A stretch of DNA of 32,331 bases from a virus. Made by a program: the position numbers and the translations under genes. Shown here piece after piece: positions 1 to 7,262 of this stretch. The DNA lies in the IMG/VR virus record IMGVR_UViG_3300050121_000217, positions 1 to 32,331 of that record; one strand, given 5' to 3'. Position 1 is the first letter of the stretch; the number at the start of each line of letters is the position of its first letter. The notes beneath the pieces are model-generated. The model ran no database searches. It was not told the origin of the DNA and saw nothing but the letters and a program-made list of their open reading frames with translations.

Positions 1-62
1 TTTTTCGCCCCCAAATTTGTTTTTGCCAAACCTGGGTTACCCCGCCTCTTTTCTTGCAAATA

Positions 63-1112
63 TTAGTATTTCTCTATTTTAGAATCTGGCATCTCTTTAT
101 AGCTTTGTATTAAGTCTTCTACTTTTTCTAAGAATTCTTTTTTGAGAACCACACTTACATTTTTAAGAGGATTTAAAGATAGTGCCATAAAGCTAAGAGA
201 AAAGCTTGTTTCTGACTTAGTATTTTGAACTATTTTAGACAGTTTATCATTTGCATATTTAACATCATAATCGGACATTGCAGAGATCAACCTTAATAAA
301 TCGTTAATTAACACCCTGTTTTCACGATCAAAATCGCTCAACAATTCTTCGTATTCTTTTACAGTATTTGATTGCTCCCCGAATTTGTTTTTATCATAAA
401 GTGAGTAGAATTTATTAGATAGTAATATTCTATTGGTTTCTTCTTTATATTTTTCTTTATCAATAACTTGGCAATTTCCATAATTTTCTATCTTTAATAT
501 GTGATATATAACCGCAAACATAAAAGTGTAGTTGCATCTATCTAACTCTCTGCTTAGTATTTTAATAAGTTTTTCAGCTTTACAATTTATAAAAATGTAA
601 TTTCTCTTCACTTCATTTCCTTGGGGATCAAATGTACTATATGCAATCCATCTATTTAATGGAGTATTTTCTTTAACTATACTGTGTTCCTTAATAAACT
701 CTTCATCCAAATCTTCATTTTTATTAATGTACTCACATATTTTATCAGAATCAATATTTAAGATTGACATTTTCAAATTAATGAAATCAACTAATGTTTC
801 TGGAATTGGAATTTTACGTTCTATTTTATCAAAATTCAAAAATAATGTGTTTTTATCCAATTCATCAGAAGATATATCTTCTGTAACTTTAGCCATGAAT
901 TTCTCATAACCATTTGGATTTCCGCTAATATAAACAATTATATCTTTAAATAAAGTATTTTCAATCTGCTTTATATCACCCTTTTCCAGTTTAGAAATAT
1001 AAGCTGGACTTTTATTAATGTGCTCAGCTAAATCTTTTGACTTTACATTGTATTGTAACCGCCATTCCTTTATTTTTCGACCTATTTCAAGAGTCATCTC
1101 TATCTTAGCCAT
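63..1112 (-). CDS. XRE-family helix-turn-helix regulator with a long C-terminal region of unknown role
   Basis: The N-terminal 60 residues form a Cro/C1-type HTH: IGRKIKEWR, then SKDLAEHINKSPAYISKLEKG, where the PAYISKLEKG stretch is the usual recognition helix. The remaining ~290 residues are charged and mostly helical; I recognise no domain, HExxH motif or membrane segment. The open frame reaches 1142, but I chose the ATG at 1112 because AGAGGTGA sits seven bases upstream and the HTH starts directly after it. A TTGACT-17-TATTAT promoter lies just upstream. The gene is divergent from the broken gene at 1552 across a region with paired palindromes, the layout of an autoregulating repressor that also controls its neighbour. 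DNA binding is well supported by family knowledge; the target and the C-terminal function are inference. It could equally be the control gene of a lost mobile or defence locus. Confidence 0.8.
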   Translation of the reverse strand: MAKIEMTLEIGRKIKEWRLQYNVKSKDLAEHINKSPAYISKLEKGDIKQIENTLFKDIIVYISGNPNGYEKFMAKVTEDISSDELDKNTLFLNFDKIERKIPIPETLVDFINLKMSILNIDSDKICEYINKNEDLDEEFIKEHSIVKENTPLNRWIAYSTFDPQGNEVKRNYIFINCKAEKLIKILSRELDRCNYTFMFAVIYHILKIENYGNCQVIDKEKYKEETNRILLSNKFYSLYDKNKFGEQSNTVKEYEELLSDFDRENRVLINDLLRLISAMSDYDVKYANDKLSKIVQNTKSETSFSLSFMALSLNPLKNVSVVLKKEFLEKVEDLIQSYKEMPDSKIEKY

Positions 1113-1130
1113 ACAATCACCTCTAATATT

Positions 1131-1159
1131 ATAATACCACACTCGAGCCTTGGAGTCAA
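1131..1159 (-). promoter_or_regulatory. Sigma-A-type promoter of the XRE regulator gene
   Basis: Read on the minus strand, TTGACT (1159-1154) and TATTAT (1136-1131) are separated by exactly 17 bases, with TG one base before the -10 (extended -10). The predicted start near 1124 falls at the ribosome binding site, so the leader would be almost absent. Confidence 0.65.
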
Positions 1160-1180
1160 TTATTTTTAGTAAATTTTTAA

Positions 1181-1200
1181 ATAGTAAATTAATTTACTAT
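1181..1200. promoter_or_regulatory. 20-bp perfect palindrome, candidate operator 1
   Basis: ATAGTAAATT is followed immediately by its exact reverse complement. The core TAAATTAATTTA recurs at 1214-1225, with centres 29 bp apart, close to three helical turns. The palindrome lies between the two divergent promoters. Binding by the neighbouring XRE protein is inference. Confidence 0.55.
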
Positions 1201-1206
1201 AATTCA

Positions 1207-1235
1207 TTGACAATAAATTAATTTAGTGATATAAT
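1207..1235 (+). promoter_or_regulatory. Consensus sigma-A promoter with candidate operator 2 in its spacer
   Basis: TTGACA (1207-1212) and TATAAT (1230-1235) are both perfect consensus with a 17-bp spacer. The spacer holds the second TAAATTAATTTA core (1214-1225), so a bound repressor would block polymerase directly. Transcription would start near 1242 and run towards the hairpin at 1264-1297 and the broken gene at 1552. Confidence 0.8.
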
Positions 1236-1263
1236 GATAAAATAATAACCCGTTATAAAAGAA

Positions 1264-1297
1264 AAAAGCGTGATGGATTGTGTCCATCACGGCTTTT
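1264..1297 (+). terminator. Intrinsic terminator or attenuator about 25 nt after a strong promoter
   Basis: AAAAGC-GTGATGGA pairs with TCCATCACGGCTTTT across a 5-nt loop, giving about 14 pairs with one bulged C, followed by a T run. The matching A run on the left would let it also stop minus-strand transcripts. Its position between the promoter at 1207-1235 and the gene at 1552 suggests attenuation or a ~55-nt RNA. Confidence 0.6.
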
Positions 1298-1442
1298 CAG
1301 AAGTTAAAACAACTCATACATTATGTGATTATATTGTTACATATTTATTATAGATGATTATGAGTGTTTTGTAAATGCTTTTGCTAAATTTTCTACATAC
1401 GAGAGGTGAAATTTAAAAGTAGAAAGTTCTTTTGTTTTGGGA

Positions 1443-1514
1443 AACGATACACTATTAACAGAAGAACGTACTACTCACAAATAAACAAATTATAAATAGT
1501 ATCGTTCGTACGTT
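1443..1514 (+). other. Interleaved inverted repeats in the leader of the broken gene
   Basis: AACGATAC (1443-1450) is the reverse complement of GTATCGTT (1499-1506), and AACGTAC (1465-1471) of GTACGTT (1508-1514). The two pairings cross, so they would form a pseudoknot or two alternative folds. They may instead be protein-binding half sites. The rest of 1298-1551 holds no gene that I can see. Confidence 0.35.
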
Positions 1515-1551
1515 ACTTTGCTATTTATATAAATTAAGAGGAGAAAAATTA

Positions 1552-2332
1552 GTGACAAATCATTTTAGTGGTCATTTTGGACTAAATATCAGCGGACATG
1601 TAGATATTGATTTTATAGATATTAATTTGAATACAGATACCCATTTATATCTTGACCCTTGCCTTTTAGAAGGTTCAGCCGATATCTTTAGTAAAGATTG
1701 TACTGAGATAATCAATAGTTTTTTTGATAAAATATTTGATTGTTGTGAACAACACGATTTAGATAAACTTTACTCTTTACTTGAATTTGCACATGAACCT
1801 AATGAAACTAAGTTAGGAATTTCACAAAATCAATCTATGGGCAGAGGCACAACCGCAGAAGCATTATTTGCAATCTACAACAAATAATCTTGGAGTTTAT
1901 TGGAATGTAACAACAAAATCTTGGCAAGATCTTTTTGCTTCTCCATTAATAGTCGATGCAATGAATATTTTGCTTGTGCCTAAAAATATTGTAAGGAGTA
2001 ATTATTTTTATTCCACTGAAAAATATATATGGGATCAGATACTTTCACGAAGACAAAAACACCATCTAGACAACTTAACTCCTTTAGCTCAAAAAAAATA
2101 TAAAAAAGACGGTTCCATATACTATGTGAAGCCAACAAAGGACACTTTATATCAAGTTGAAGTTAAAGGGAAGCCACAGAAAAGCTTTGCTGAAAATTAC
2201 ACAATTACAAATCCAGAAGCAATAAGAAAATTTAGAGATGATATGGCAAAGAAATCAATTTCAAATGATTATAGTTTGTCAAATTTTGAATTAGACAAAA
2301 TTGTATACAGTATAAAATCAAATGTTGCATAA
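1552..2332 (+). pseudogene. Broken gene of an uncharacterised family: N- and C-terminal parts in different frames
   Basis: A good AAGAGGAG site sits 8 bases before a GTG at 1552. The first frame gives 111 residues (…SGHVDIDFIDINLNTD… to ALFAIYNK) and stops at about 1887. A second frame, open from about 1868 to 2332, continues with YWNVTTKSWQ and ILLVPKNIVR and ends in a lysine-rich tail. I recall longer single proteins of roughly 400 residues carrying both kinds of segment, which suggests that a middle segment was deleted and the frame lost. I do not know the function. Neither piece would be a complete protein. The strong promoter and operators upstream suggest that the intact gene was tightly controlled by the divergent XRE protein. 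The alternative, two small overlapping genes, is less likely because the second frame has no ribosome binding site at its start. Confidence 0.6.
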
Positions 2333-2367
2333 TTCATTTTGTAGTTTATAATAACCAATAAACCACA

Positions 2368-2399
2368 CAGCCCCCCTCAACCTAAATTGAGAGGGGCTG
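2368..2399. terminator. Bidirectional terminator between the broken gene and ppdK
   Basis: A GC-rich stem of 12 pairs in 13 positions (CAGCCCC-CCTCAA against TTGAGAGGGGCTG) with a 6-nt loop lies between two convergent genes. T-rich or A-rich sequence flanks it on both sides. Confidence 0.7.
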
Positions 2400-2429
2400 T
2401 ATTTATAAAATCTTATACAATTTCAAAAA

Positions 2430-5069
2430 CTATTTGCTTTCGCTCATCTCTTTAATTCTTGCCTGTGCAGCAGCAAGCCTTGCTATTGGCACACGGAAAG
2501 GAGAGCATGAAACATAGTTAAGCCCTGCAAAGTGGCAGAATTCCACTGAGCTTGGGTCTCCGCCATGTTCGCCGCATATGCCAAGCTTAATGTCTGGTCT
2601 TGTCTTTTTGCCAAGCTCCACTGCATATTTCACGAGCTTGCCAACACCTTGTTGATCAAGCCTTGCAAATGGGTCAGACTCAAATATTTTCTTCTCATAA
2701 TAATCGCCGAGGAATGCTCCAGCATCGTCCCTAGAGAAACCATAAGTCATTTGAGTTAAATCGTTTGTACCAAAGCTAAAGAATTCAGCTTCTGTTGCAA
2801 TTTCGTCAGCAAGTAGTGCCGCACGAGGAATCTCAATCATTGTACCAACTTTATAATGTAAATCCACGCCGCTTGCTTTGATAAGCTCATCAGCCACACG
2901 CACAACAATATCTTTAACATATTTAAGCTCACGAACTTCGCATACAAGAGGAATCATGATTTCAGGAACCATTTCCCAATTAGGATGACGCTTTTTGACG
3001 TTTAAAGCAGCTTCAATGACAGCGCGTGTCTGCATCTCTGCAATTTCAGGATATGAAACAGCAAGACGACAACCACGGTGACCCATCATTGGGTTAAATT
3101 CATGAAGGCTCTCAATTTTATTCTTAAGCTCTTCAAAGCTAACTTTCATCTCAATAGCAAGTGCCTTGATGTCGTTATCTTCTTTTGGTAGGAATTCATG
3201 AAGTGGTGGATCTAAATAACGGATTGTAACTGGTAACCCTTGCATTGCTTCATATAAACCCTCAAAATCGCCTCTTTGCATTGGAAGAAGTTTTTCGAGT
3301 GCTTTGCGACGTTGTTCCACTGTTTTTGAAATAATCATTTCACGAATGGCGAAAATACGGTCGGTTTCAAAGAACATATGCTCTGTACGGCAAAGTCCAA
3401 TGCCTTGTGCGCCAAATTTGAATGCTTGCTCAGCATCTTTTGGCGTATCAGCGTTTGCACGAACTGCAAGTGTGCGGATACCGTCTGCCCATGCCATTAA
3501 TTCTTCAAAATCACCAGAAATTCCAGCCTCAACAGTTGGGATTGACTCTGCATAAATGCAACCGGTTGCGCCATCAAGAGAGATATAGTCGCCCTCTTTA
3601 ATGTTTTTGCCATCTATTTCAAAGAATTTCTTATCTTCATGCATTGTAATATCGCCACAACCAGAAACGCAACAAGTACCCATTCCACGAGCAACCACAG
3701 CAGCATGAGAAGTCATACCGCCACGAACTGTGAGAATACCTTGTGCCACAGCCATACCTTCAATATCTTCTGGAGAAGTTTCAAGACGAACAAGCACGAT
3801 TTTCTCGCCCTTTGCTGCCCATTGACACGCATCTTCAGCAGTGAACACAACTCTGCCACAAGCAGCTCCAGGAGATGCAGGCAAGCCTCTGCCAACAATC
3901 TTTGCAGTCGCTATAGCTTTTGTATCAAATTGTGGGTGAAGCAGGCTATCAAGTTGTTTTGGCTCAACCTTAAGAATTGCTTCTTCTTTTGTGAGCATTC
4001 CTTCTGCCACAAGATCAACTGCAATTTTAAGAGCAGCAGCAGCAGTACGTTTGCCGTTACGTGTTTGTAGCATGTAGAGTTTGCCGTTTTCAATTGTGAA
4101 TTCCATATCTTGCATATCACGATAATGCTTTTCAAGCCTGTTTGAAATGTCTACAAATTGTTGATATACTTCTGGCATAACGCCTTTTAGTTGATCAATT
4201 GTTTGTGGTGTACGAATACCAGCAACAACGTCTTCACCTTGTGCATTCATTAAGAATTCGCCATACAGCTTATTCTCACCAGTTGAAGGGTTACGTGTGA
4301 AAGCAACGCCTGTGCCTGAAGTTTCGCCCATGTTACCAAATACCATAGACTGCACATTAACAGCAGTGCCCCAGCTATAAGGTATCTCATTCATACGGCG
4401 ATAAGTATTTGCTCTTGGGTTATCCCATGAACGGAATACAGCCTTAACAGATTCCATAAGTTGAATTTTAGGGTCTGATGGGAATTCTACGCCTTTTTTC
4501 TCTTTGTAGTATGCTTTAAACATAGCTACAAGAGTCTTCATATCGTCAGCGTTAAGCTCAATATCTTGCTTTACGCCTCTTTGTTTTTTAAGTGAATCTA
4601 TGATTTTTTCAAAGTTCGTCTTTGGTACATCCATAACAACGTCTGAGAACATCTGGATAAAGCGACGATAAGAATCATATGCGAAGCGAGGATTACCTGT
4701 TAGTGCAATAACTCCCTCGATAACTGTATCGTTTAAGCCAAGGTTGAGTATTGTATCCATCATGCCTGGCATTGATGCCCTTGCACCTGAACGTACTGAA
4801 ACTAAAAGTGGATTCTTAACGTCTCCAAACTTTTTGCCACAGATTTCTTCCATCTTTGAGAGATACTCATAAATCTCATTTTCAATGTCTTGTGAAATTT
4901 TTCTGCCATCATCATAATAACGGGTGCAAGCCTCAGTTGTGATTGTGAAACCCTGTGGAACTGGCATACCGAGATTCACCATTTCTGCGAGATTACAACC
5001 TTTTCCGCCGAGCAGATTTTTCAGCTTACCGCTGCCTTCTGAGAAAAGATAAACATACTTGTGACTCAT
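2430..5069 (-). CDS. ppdK: Pyruvate phosphate dikinase
   Basis: It interconverts pyruvate, ATP and Pi with phosphoenolpyruvate, AMP and PPi in the cytoplasm. In anaerobes it often runs in the glycolytic direction to save ATP equivalents. The 879-residue product has the usual family length. The nucleotide-binding N-terminus starts with GGKGCNLAEM; the swivelling phosphohistidine domain has GGMTSHAAVVARG with the catalytic His at 455; the PEP/pyruvate TIM barrel carries GTMIEIPRAALLADEIA, FFSFGTNDLTQMTYGFSRDD and GICGEHGGDP with the catalytic Cys at about 832. The open frame extends to 5111, but I chose the ATG at 5069. It has AGGAGGT at good spacing and it fits the predicted transcript start, whereas the earlier ATG would lie within a few bases of that start. 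It is monocistronic, with its own promoter and terminator. Nothing looks degraded. Confidence 0.97.
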   Translation of the reverse strand: MSHKYVYLFSEGSGKLKNLLGGKGCNLAEMVNLGMPVPQGFTITTEACTRYYDDGRKISQDIENEIYEYLSKMEEICGKKFGDVKNPLLVSVRSGARASMPGMMDTILNLGLNDTVIEGVIALTGNPRFAYDSYRRFIQMFSDVVMDVPKTNFEKIIDSLKKQRGVKQDIELNADDMKTLVAMFKAYYKEKKGVEFPSDPKIQLMESVKAVFRSWDNPRANTYRRMNEIPYSWGTAVNVQSMVFGNMGETSGTGVAFTRNPSTGENKLYGEFLMNAQGEDVVAGIRTPQTIDQLKGVMPEVYQQFVDISNRLEKHYRDMQDMEFTIENGKLYMLQTRNGKRTAAAALKIAVDLVAEGMLTKEEAILKVEPKQLDSLLHPQFDTKAIATAKIVGRGLPASPGAACGRVVFTAEDACQWAAKGEKIVLVRLETSPEDIEGMAVAQGILTVRGGMTSHAAVVARGMGTCCVSGCGDITMHEDKKFFEIDGKNIKEGDYISLDGATGCIYAESIPTVEAGISGDFEELMAWADGIRTLAVRANADTPKDAEQAFKFGAQGIGLCRTEHMFFETDRIFAIREMIISKTVEQRRKALEKLLPMQRGDFEGLYEAMQGLPVTIRYLDPPLHEFLPKEDNDIKALAIEMKVSFEELKNKIESLHEFNPMMGHRGCRLAVSYPEIAEMQTRAVIEAALNVKKRHPNWEMVPEIMIPLVCEVRELKYVKDIVVRVADELIKASGVDLHYKVGTMIEIPRAALLADEIATEAEFFSFGTNDLTQMTYGFSRDDAGAFLGDYYEKKIFESDPFARLDQQGVGKLVKYAVELGKKTRPDIKLGICGEHGGDPSSVEFCHFAGLNYVSCSPFRVPIARLAAAQARIKEMSESK

Positions 5070-5120
5070 ATCAGATACTACCTCCTGATTTTTAATATAA
5101 TTATTTTGCATACCCTAGTA

Positions 5121-5126
5121 TTATAT
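5121..5126 (-). promoter_or_regulatory. Extended -10 promoter of ppdK
   Basis: On the minus strand TGATATAAT gives a consensus -10 with the TGn extension; no convincing -35 is visible. The predicted start near 5114 yields a ~45-nt leader before the ATG at 5069. The rest of 5127-5470 is AT-rich, and I see no gene in it. Confidence 0.55.
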
Positions 5127-5471
5127 CACGCAAATTTTCTTTTTTCCATATTTTTTAGTATTTATTTTAATATATTTATAGTTTTTTTATTAAAAATATT
5201 AAATTTGGATTAAATTCATACGAATATAATGAAATATTATTTAATTCTTAGAAAAAAGGAGTTAAAAAACAAACGGCAAATATTTTTACTTTTCAGAAAA
5301 GTTAAAGATACTTAGGTAAATAATATGTTTTAAGACAAACCTTCGGCTCACGGTAAACGCATGGAAAAAACCAAAAAAATCTTTTAAAATCAGCAATAAA
5401 TCGCTTAAATATGCAGTTTTTGATTATGTTAATCTTTCGTGCGTTTTCCGTGCTCTCATACAAGAATGTTA

Positions 5472-5500
5472 TTGACTAAAATGATTATATGTGATAAAAT
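5472..5500 (+). promoter_or_regulatory. Promoter of tRNA-Ala
   Basis: TTGACT (5472-5477), a 17-bp spacer and TAAAAT (5495-5500) with an upstream TGn extension place the transcript start about 9 nt before the mature tRNA. Confidence 0.75.
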
Positions 5501-5515
5501 CATATTTGACAATTT

Positions 5516-5591
5516 GGGGGTGTAGCTCATCTGGTAGAGTGCTTGACTGGCAGTCAAGAGGTAAGGGGTTCGAGTCCCCTCATCTCCACCA
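5516..5591 (+). tRNA. tRNA-Ala, anticodon GGC
   Basis: The 76-nt cloverleaf has a 7-bp acceptor stem with the G3-U70 pair that identifies alanine tRNAs. The D arm starts GCTC, the anticodon loop is CTGGCAG (anticodon GGC), the T arm is GGGG-TTCGAGT-CCCC, and the 3' CCA is encoded. It has its own promoter upstream and a terminator 25 nt downstream. tRNA 3' ends are common integration sites, but I saw no second copy of this 3' end in the window. Confidence 0.97.
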
Positions 5592-5616
5592 TCTCAGTAC
5601 CCTAATATTGATACAA

Positions 5617-5646
5617 CGAAAAGCCCTTGATTTCAAGGGCTTTTCG
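5617..5646 (+). terminator. Rho-independent terminator after tRNA-Ala
   Basis: CGAAAAGCCCTTG and its exact reverse complement form a 13-bp stem with a 4-nt loop, containing GGGCTTTT at the 3' side. It ends the tRNA transcript. Confidence 0.8.
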
Positions 5647-5744
5647 CTGTTTTAGGGCTTATTTTTTGATTCATTTAATGTACATTTATGTAGATTTTTT
5701 CGCCTTACATAAGATGGATGCACACCCCTAAGAAAAATTCTACC

Positions 5745-5800
5745 CAACGTGGAATACTATAGGCAACGTGTAATAGTGTTGAGGCATCGTGTAATAGTTG
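5745..5800 (+). repeat. Three degenerate ~20-bp direct repeats
   Basis: CAACGTGGAATACTAT (from 5745), CAACGTGTAATAGTGTT (from 5764) and CATCGTGTAATAGTTG (from 5785) are spaced 19 and 21 bp apart. The third runs straight into the long hairpin at 5800-5875. There are no spacers, so this is not a CRISPR array. Confidence 0.6.
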
Positions 5801-5875
5801 TACCCCCCCTAAAAAAAATCCCGCAAGCTGGAATTTAATTGCCATGCTTGCGGGATTTTTTTTTAGGGGGGGTAC
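5800..5875. repeat. Very long near-perfect hairpin with C7/G7 and A8/T9 tracts
   Basis: The left arm (5800-5828) and right arm (5846-5875) are reverse complements over 29 pairs with one extra T, around a 17-nt loop. The inner part, AATCCCGCAAGC against GCTTGCGGGATT with A and T runs, is a textbook bidirectional terminator. The outer C7/G7 blocks are unusual for one. A diverged copy of the outer end (CACCCCTAAGAAAAATTC, from 5732) precedes the direct repeats, hinting at a small ~150-bp MITE-like unit. It separates the tRNA region from the minus-strand gene ending at 5993. Confidence 0.65.
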
Positions 5876-5992
5876 TACTTGATAAAATCCTCATTTTTTA
5901 AACATCCTTTAATTCGGTTTGATTGTAAAACTAAATGTAAGCGTCAAACCACAGCCACATATTCAACATCGGCAATTGGTGATATAATACCT

Positions 5993-6622
5993 CTAAAAAC
6001 AGGAGGTATTAATCGCATGCGATATGACAGTTGTTATCAAATTACTCTTTACCTTATAATCCTCTTTGAAATTCTTGATAAGATAGGCATACTCAATTAC
6101 ACGGTCTAAAAAGCTTTTACTGTCAATATCATAATTATATAACTCTAAAATTTTGATATATTTTTCGTTTTCTTCGTCAATTTCAATTTCATGAGGTACA
6201 TTCTTAGCAATATAATCAAAGAAAGCACTTCTTTTCAAGCCTGCTCTTCCAATAGTGAATTTGCCGTAATTCCGTAGTTCTATTTTATCATCCTCTATGT
6301 ATGAACGTGTGTTAAATATCTTTTTATAAGAATAAGGTATCACAATTTCAACAACTTGACCAATTGTTTCAGAAGGAGATTTTACTGGAAGACTTACAAG
6401 TATACCACTTCTATTATTTACTGTGGAATTATGCTCATACCAATCAATTGGGCAACACCATACAGCTCCATGTTCGTTTTTTAGCTCATACGTTTTAATA
6501 GGTTCTGTAACGCCTTGAGGATTGCCCCATATTCTTTCTCCCACTAAATTAAACTCAGCAATCTTACTTTTTAAAACATTACTTATTTTTATTGCTGATG
6601 CTTTATTGTCGATTCTCTTCAT
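5993..6622 (-). CDS. Protein of unknown function, 209 residues
   Basis: I do not recognise this protein. It is soluble-looking, with no signal peptide or membrane segment, rich in Lys, Glu, Ile and Asn. The middle has WGNPQGVTEPIKTYE and WCCPIDWYEHN, and the C-terminal third is charged and helical with EIEIDEENEKYIKILELYN. The start at 6622 is preferred over the ATG at 6634 because GGTG lies close upstream only for the later one. It stands alone, facing away from the lipoprotein gene, with the long hairpin at 5800-5875 downstream as a likely terminator. A weak inverted repeat (5985-5994 with 6002-6011) overlaps the stop codon. The low-GC, single-gene setting in a region of repeats suggests accessory DNA. 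Confidence 0.65.
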   Translation of the reverse strand: MKRIDNKASAIKISNVLKSKIAEFNLVGERIWGNPQGVTEPIKTYELKNEHGAVWCCPIDWYEHNSTVNNRSGILVSLPVKSPSETIGQVVEIVIPYSYKKIFNTRSYIEDDKIELRNYGKFTIGRAGLKRSAFFDYIAKNVPHEIEIDEENEKYIKILELYNYDIDSKSFLDRVIEYAYLIKNFKEDYKVKSNLITTVISHAINTSCF

Positions 6623-6944
6623 GTTTTTCACCATTTTTATTATTATTTATTTTTTTAAAATAACTTGTATTTGATATTTTAAAATATTTTCATTTAATGC
6701 TTAATTTATCAATATGAACTTCATTGCCTGCATAAAAACACTCCAATTCAAAGAAAGTGCAAGTTTAAATAATTGGCAACATTTATGTATAATTATATAT
6801 TATATCAATTTTTTAATCAACTAATTTTCGATATACTTATTCATATAAAGATTGCAATATAAACTGACCAACTATTTTTAAAAAATTAACTAACATATAT
6901 TAGCTTGTTGAACTTATTCAATTTATTAAACCTAGAATAGAGCA

Positions 6945-7174
6945 TTGAAGAAATTTTTTAATTCGACACAATTTATTGTTATACTTATAATATTTTTCGA
7001 CACAATTTATTGTTATACTTATAATATTTTTTGTGCTATTTCTAATTGTAGCTTTTAATTACAATAATATTTTTCCTGTAAAACAAACTTATAATGATAC
7101 GGATATATTAAATAACTTTAAAGCCGATTCAACTATAAATAATGATTTTGTTGGATTTGCAATATTTTTGATTT
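6945..7174 (+). pseudogene. Small membrane-protein ORF disrupted by a 34-bp tandem duplication
   Basis: From a TTG at 6945 the frame encodes a KKFFNSTQ-type basic start and then enters the duplicated unit (6962-6995, 6996-7029). Because 34 is not a multiple of three, the duplication shifts the frame. With one copy removed, the sequence reads as one 65-residue ORF ending at 7174, with a hydrophobic helix (FIVILIIFFVLFLIVAF) and a short polar tail. The start is uncertain (TTG with a weak purine-rich upstream stretch), and the intact gene may have been longer. I see no other gene in 6623-7262; that stretch is very AT-rich. A 10-bp inverted pair (GCAAGTTTAA at 6759, TTAAACTTGC at 7190) brackets this ORF. 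Confidence 0.4.
6962..7029 (+). repeat. Exact 34-bp tandem duplication
   Basis: Two adjacent copies begin TTCGACACAATTTATTG and end in TATAATATTT. Each contains TTCGAC followed 18 bp later by TATAAT, so the event may also have duplicated a weak promoter. The lack of divergence implies that it is recent or actively unstable. Confidence 0.85.
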
Positions 7175-7262
7175 AACTATAAAATAAACTTAAACTTGCT
7201 TACATAATATGTTGATTAATGCAATAATTTATGATAAAATAAGTAAACATGGAGGGAAATAT

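Noticed and set aside
63-1112. XRE gene considered as a toxin-antitoxin antitoxin
   Set aside because: At 349 residues it is far larger than typical antitoxins, and no small toxin gene is adjacent in the same operon.
3304-4135. Several open frames on both strands inside ppdK
   Set aside because: They are shadows of the well-conserved ppdK frame, lack ribosome binding sites and show no family resemblance.
5516-5591. tRNA-Ala as attachment site of the prophage or island
   Set aside because: No second copy of its 3' end was seen in the window, and the prophage uses serine recombinases, which rarely target tRNA genes.
5745-5800. Short regularly spaced repeats considered as a CRISPR array
   Set aside because: The copies abut with no unique spacers and differ from each other; no cas gene is nearby.
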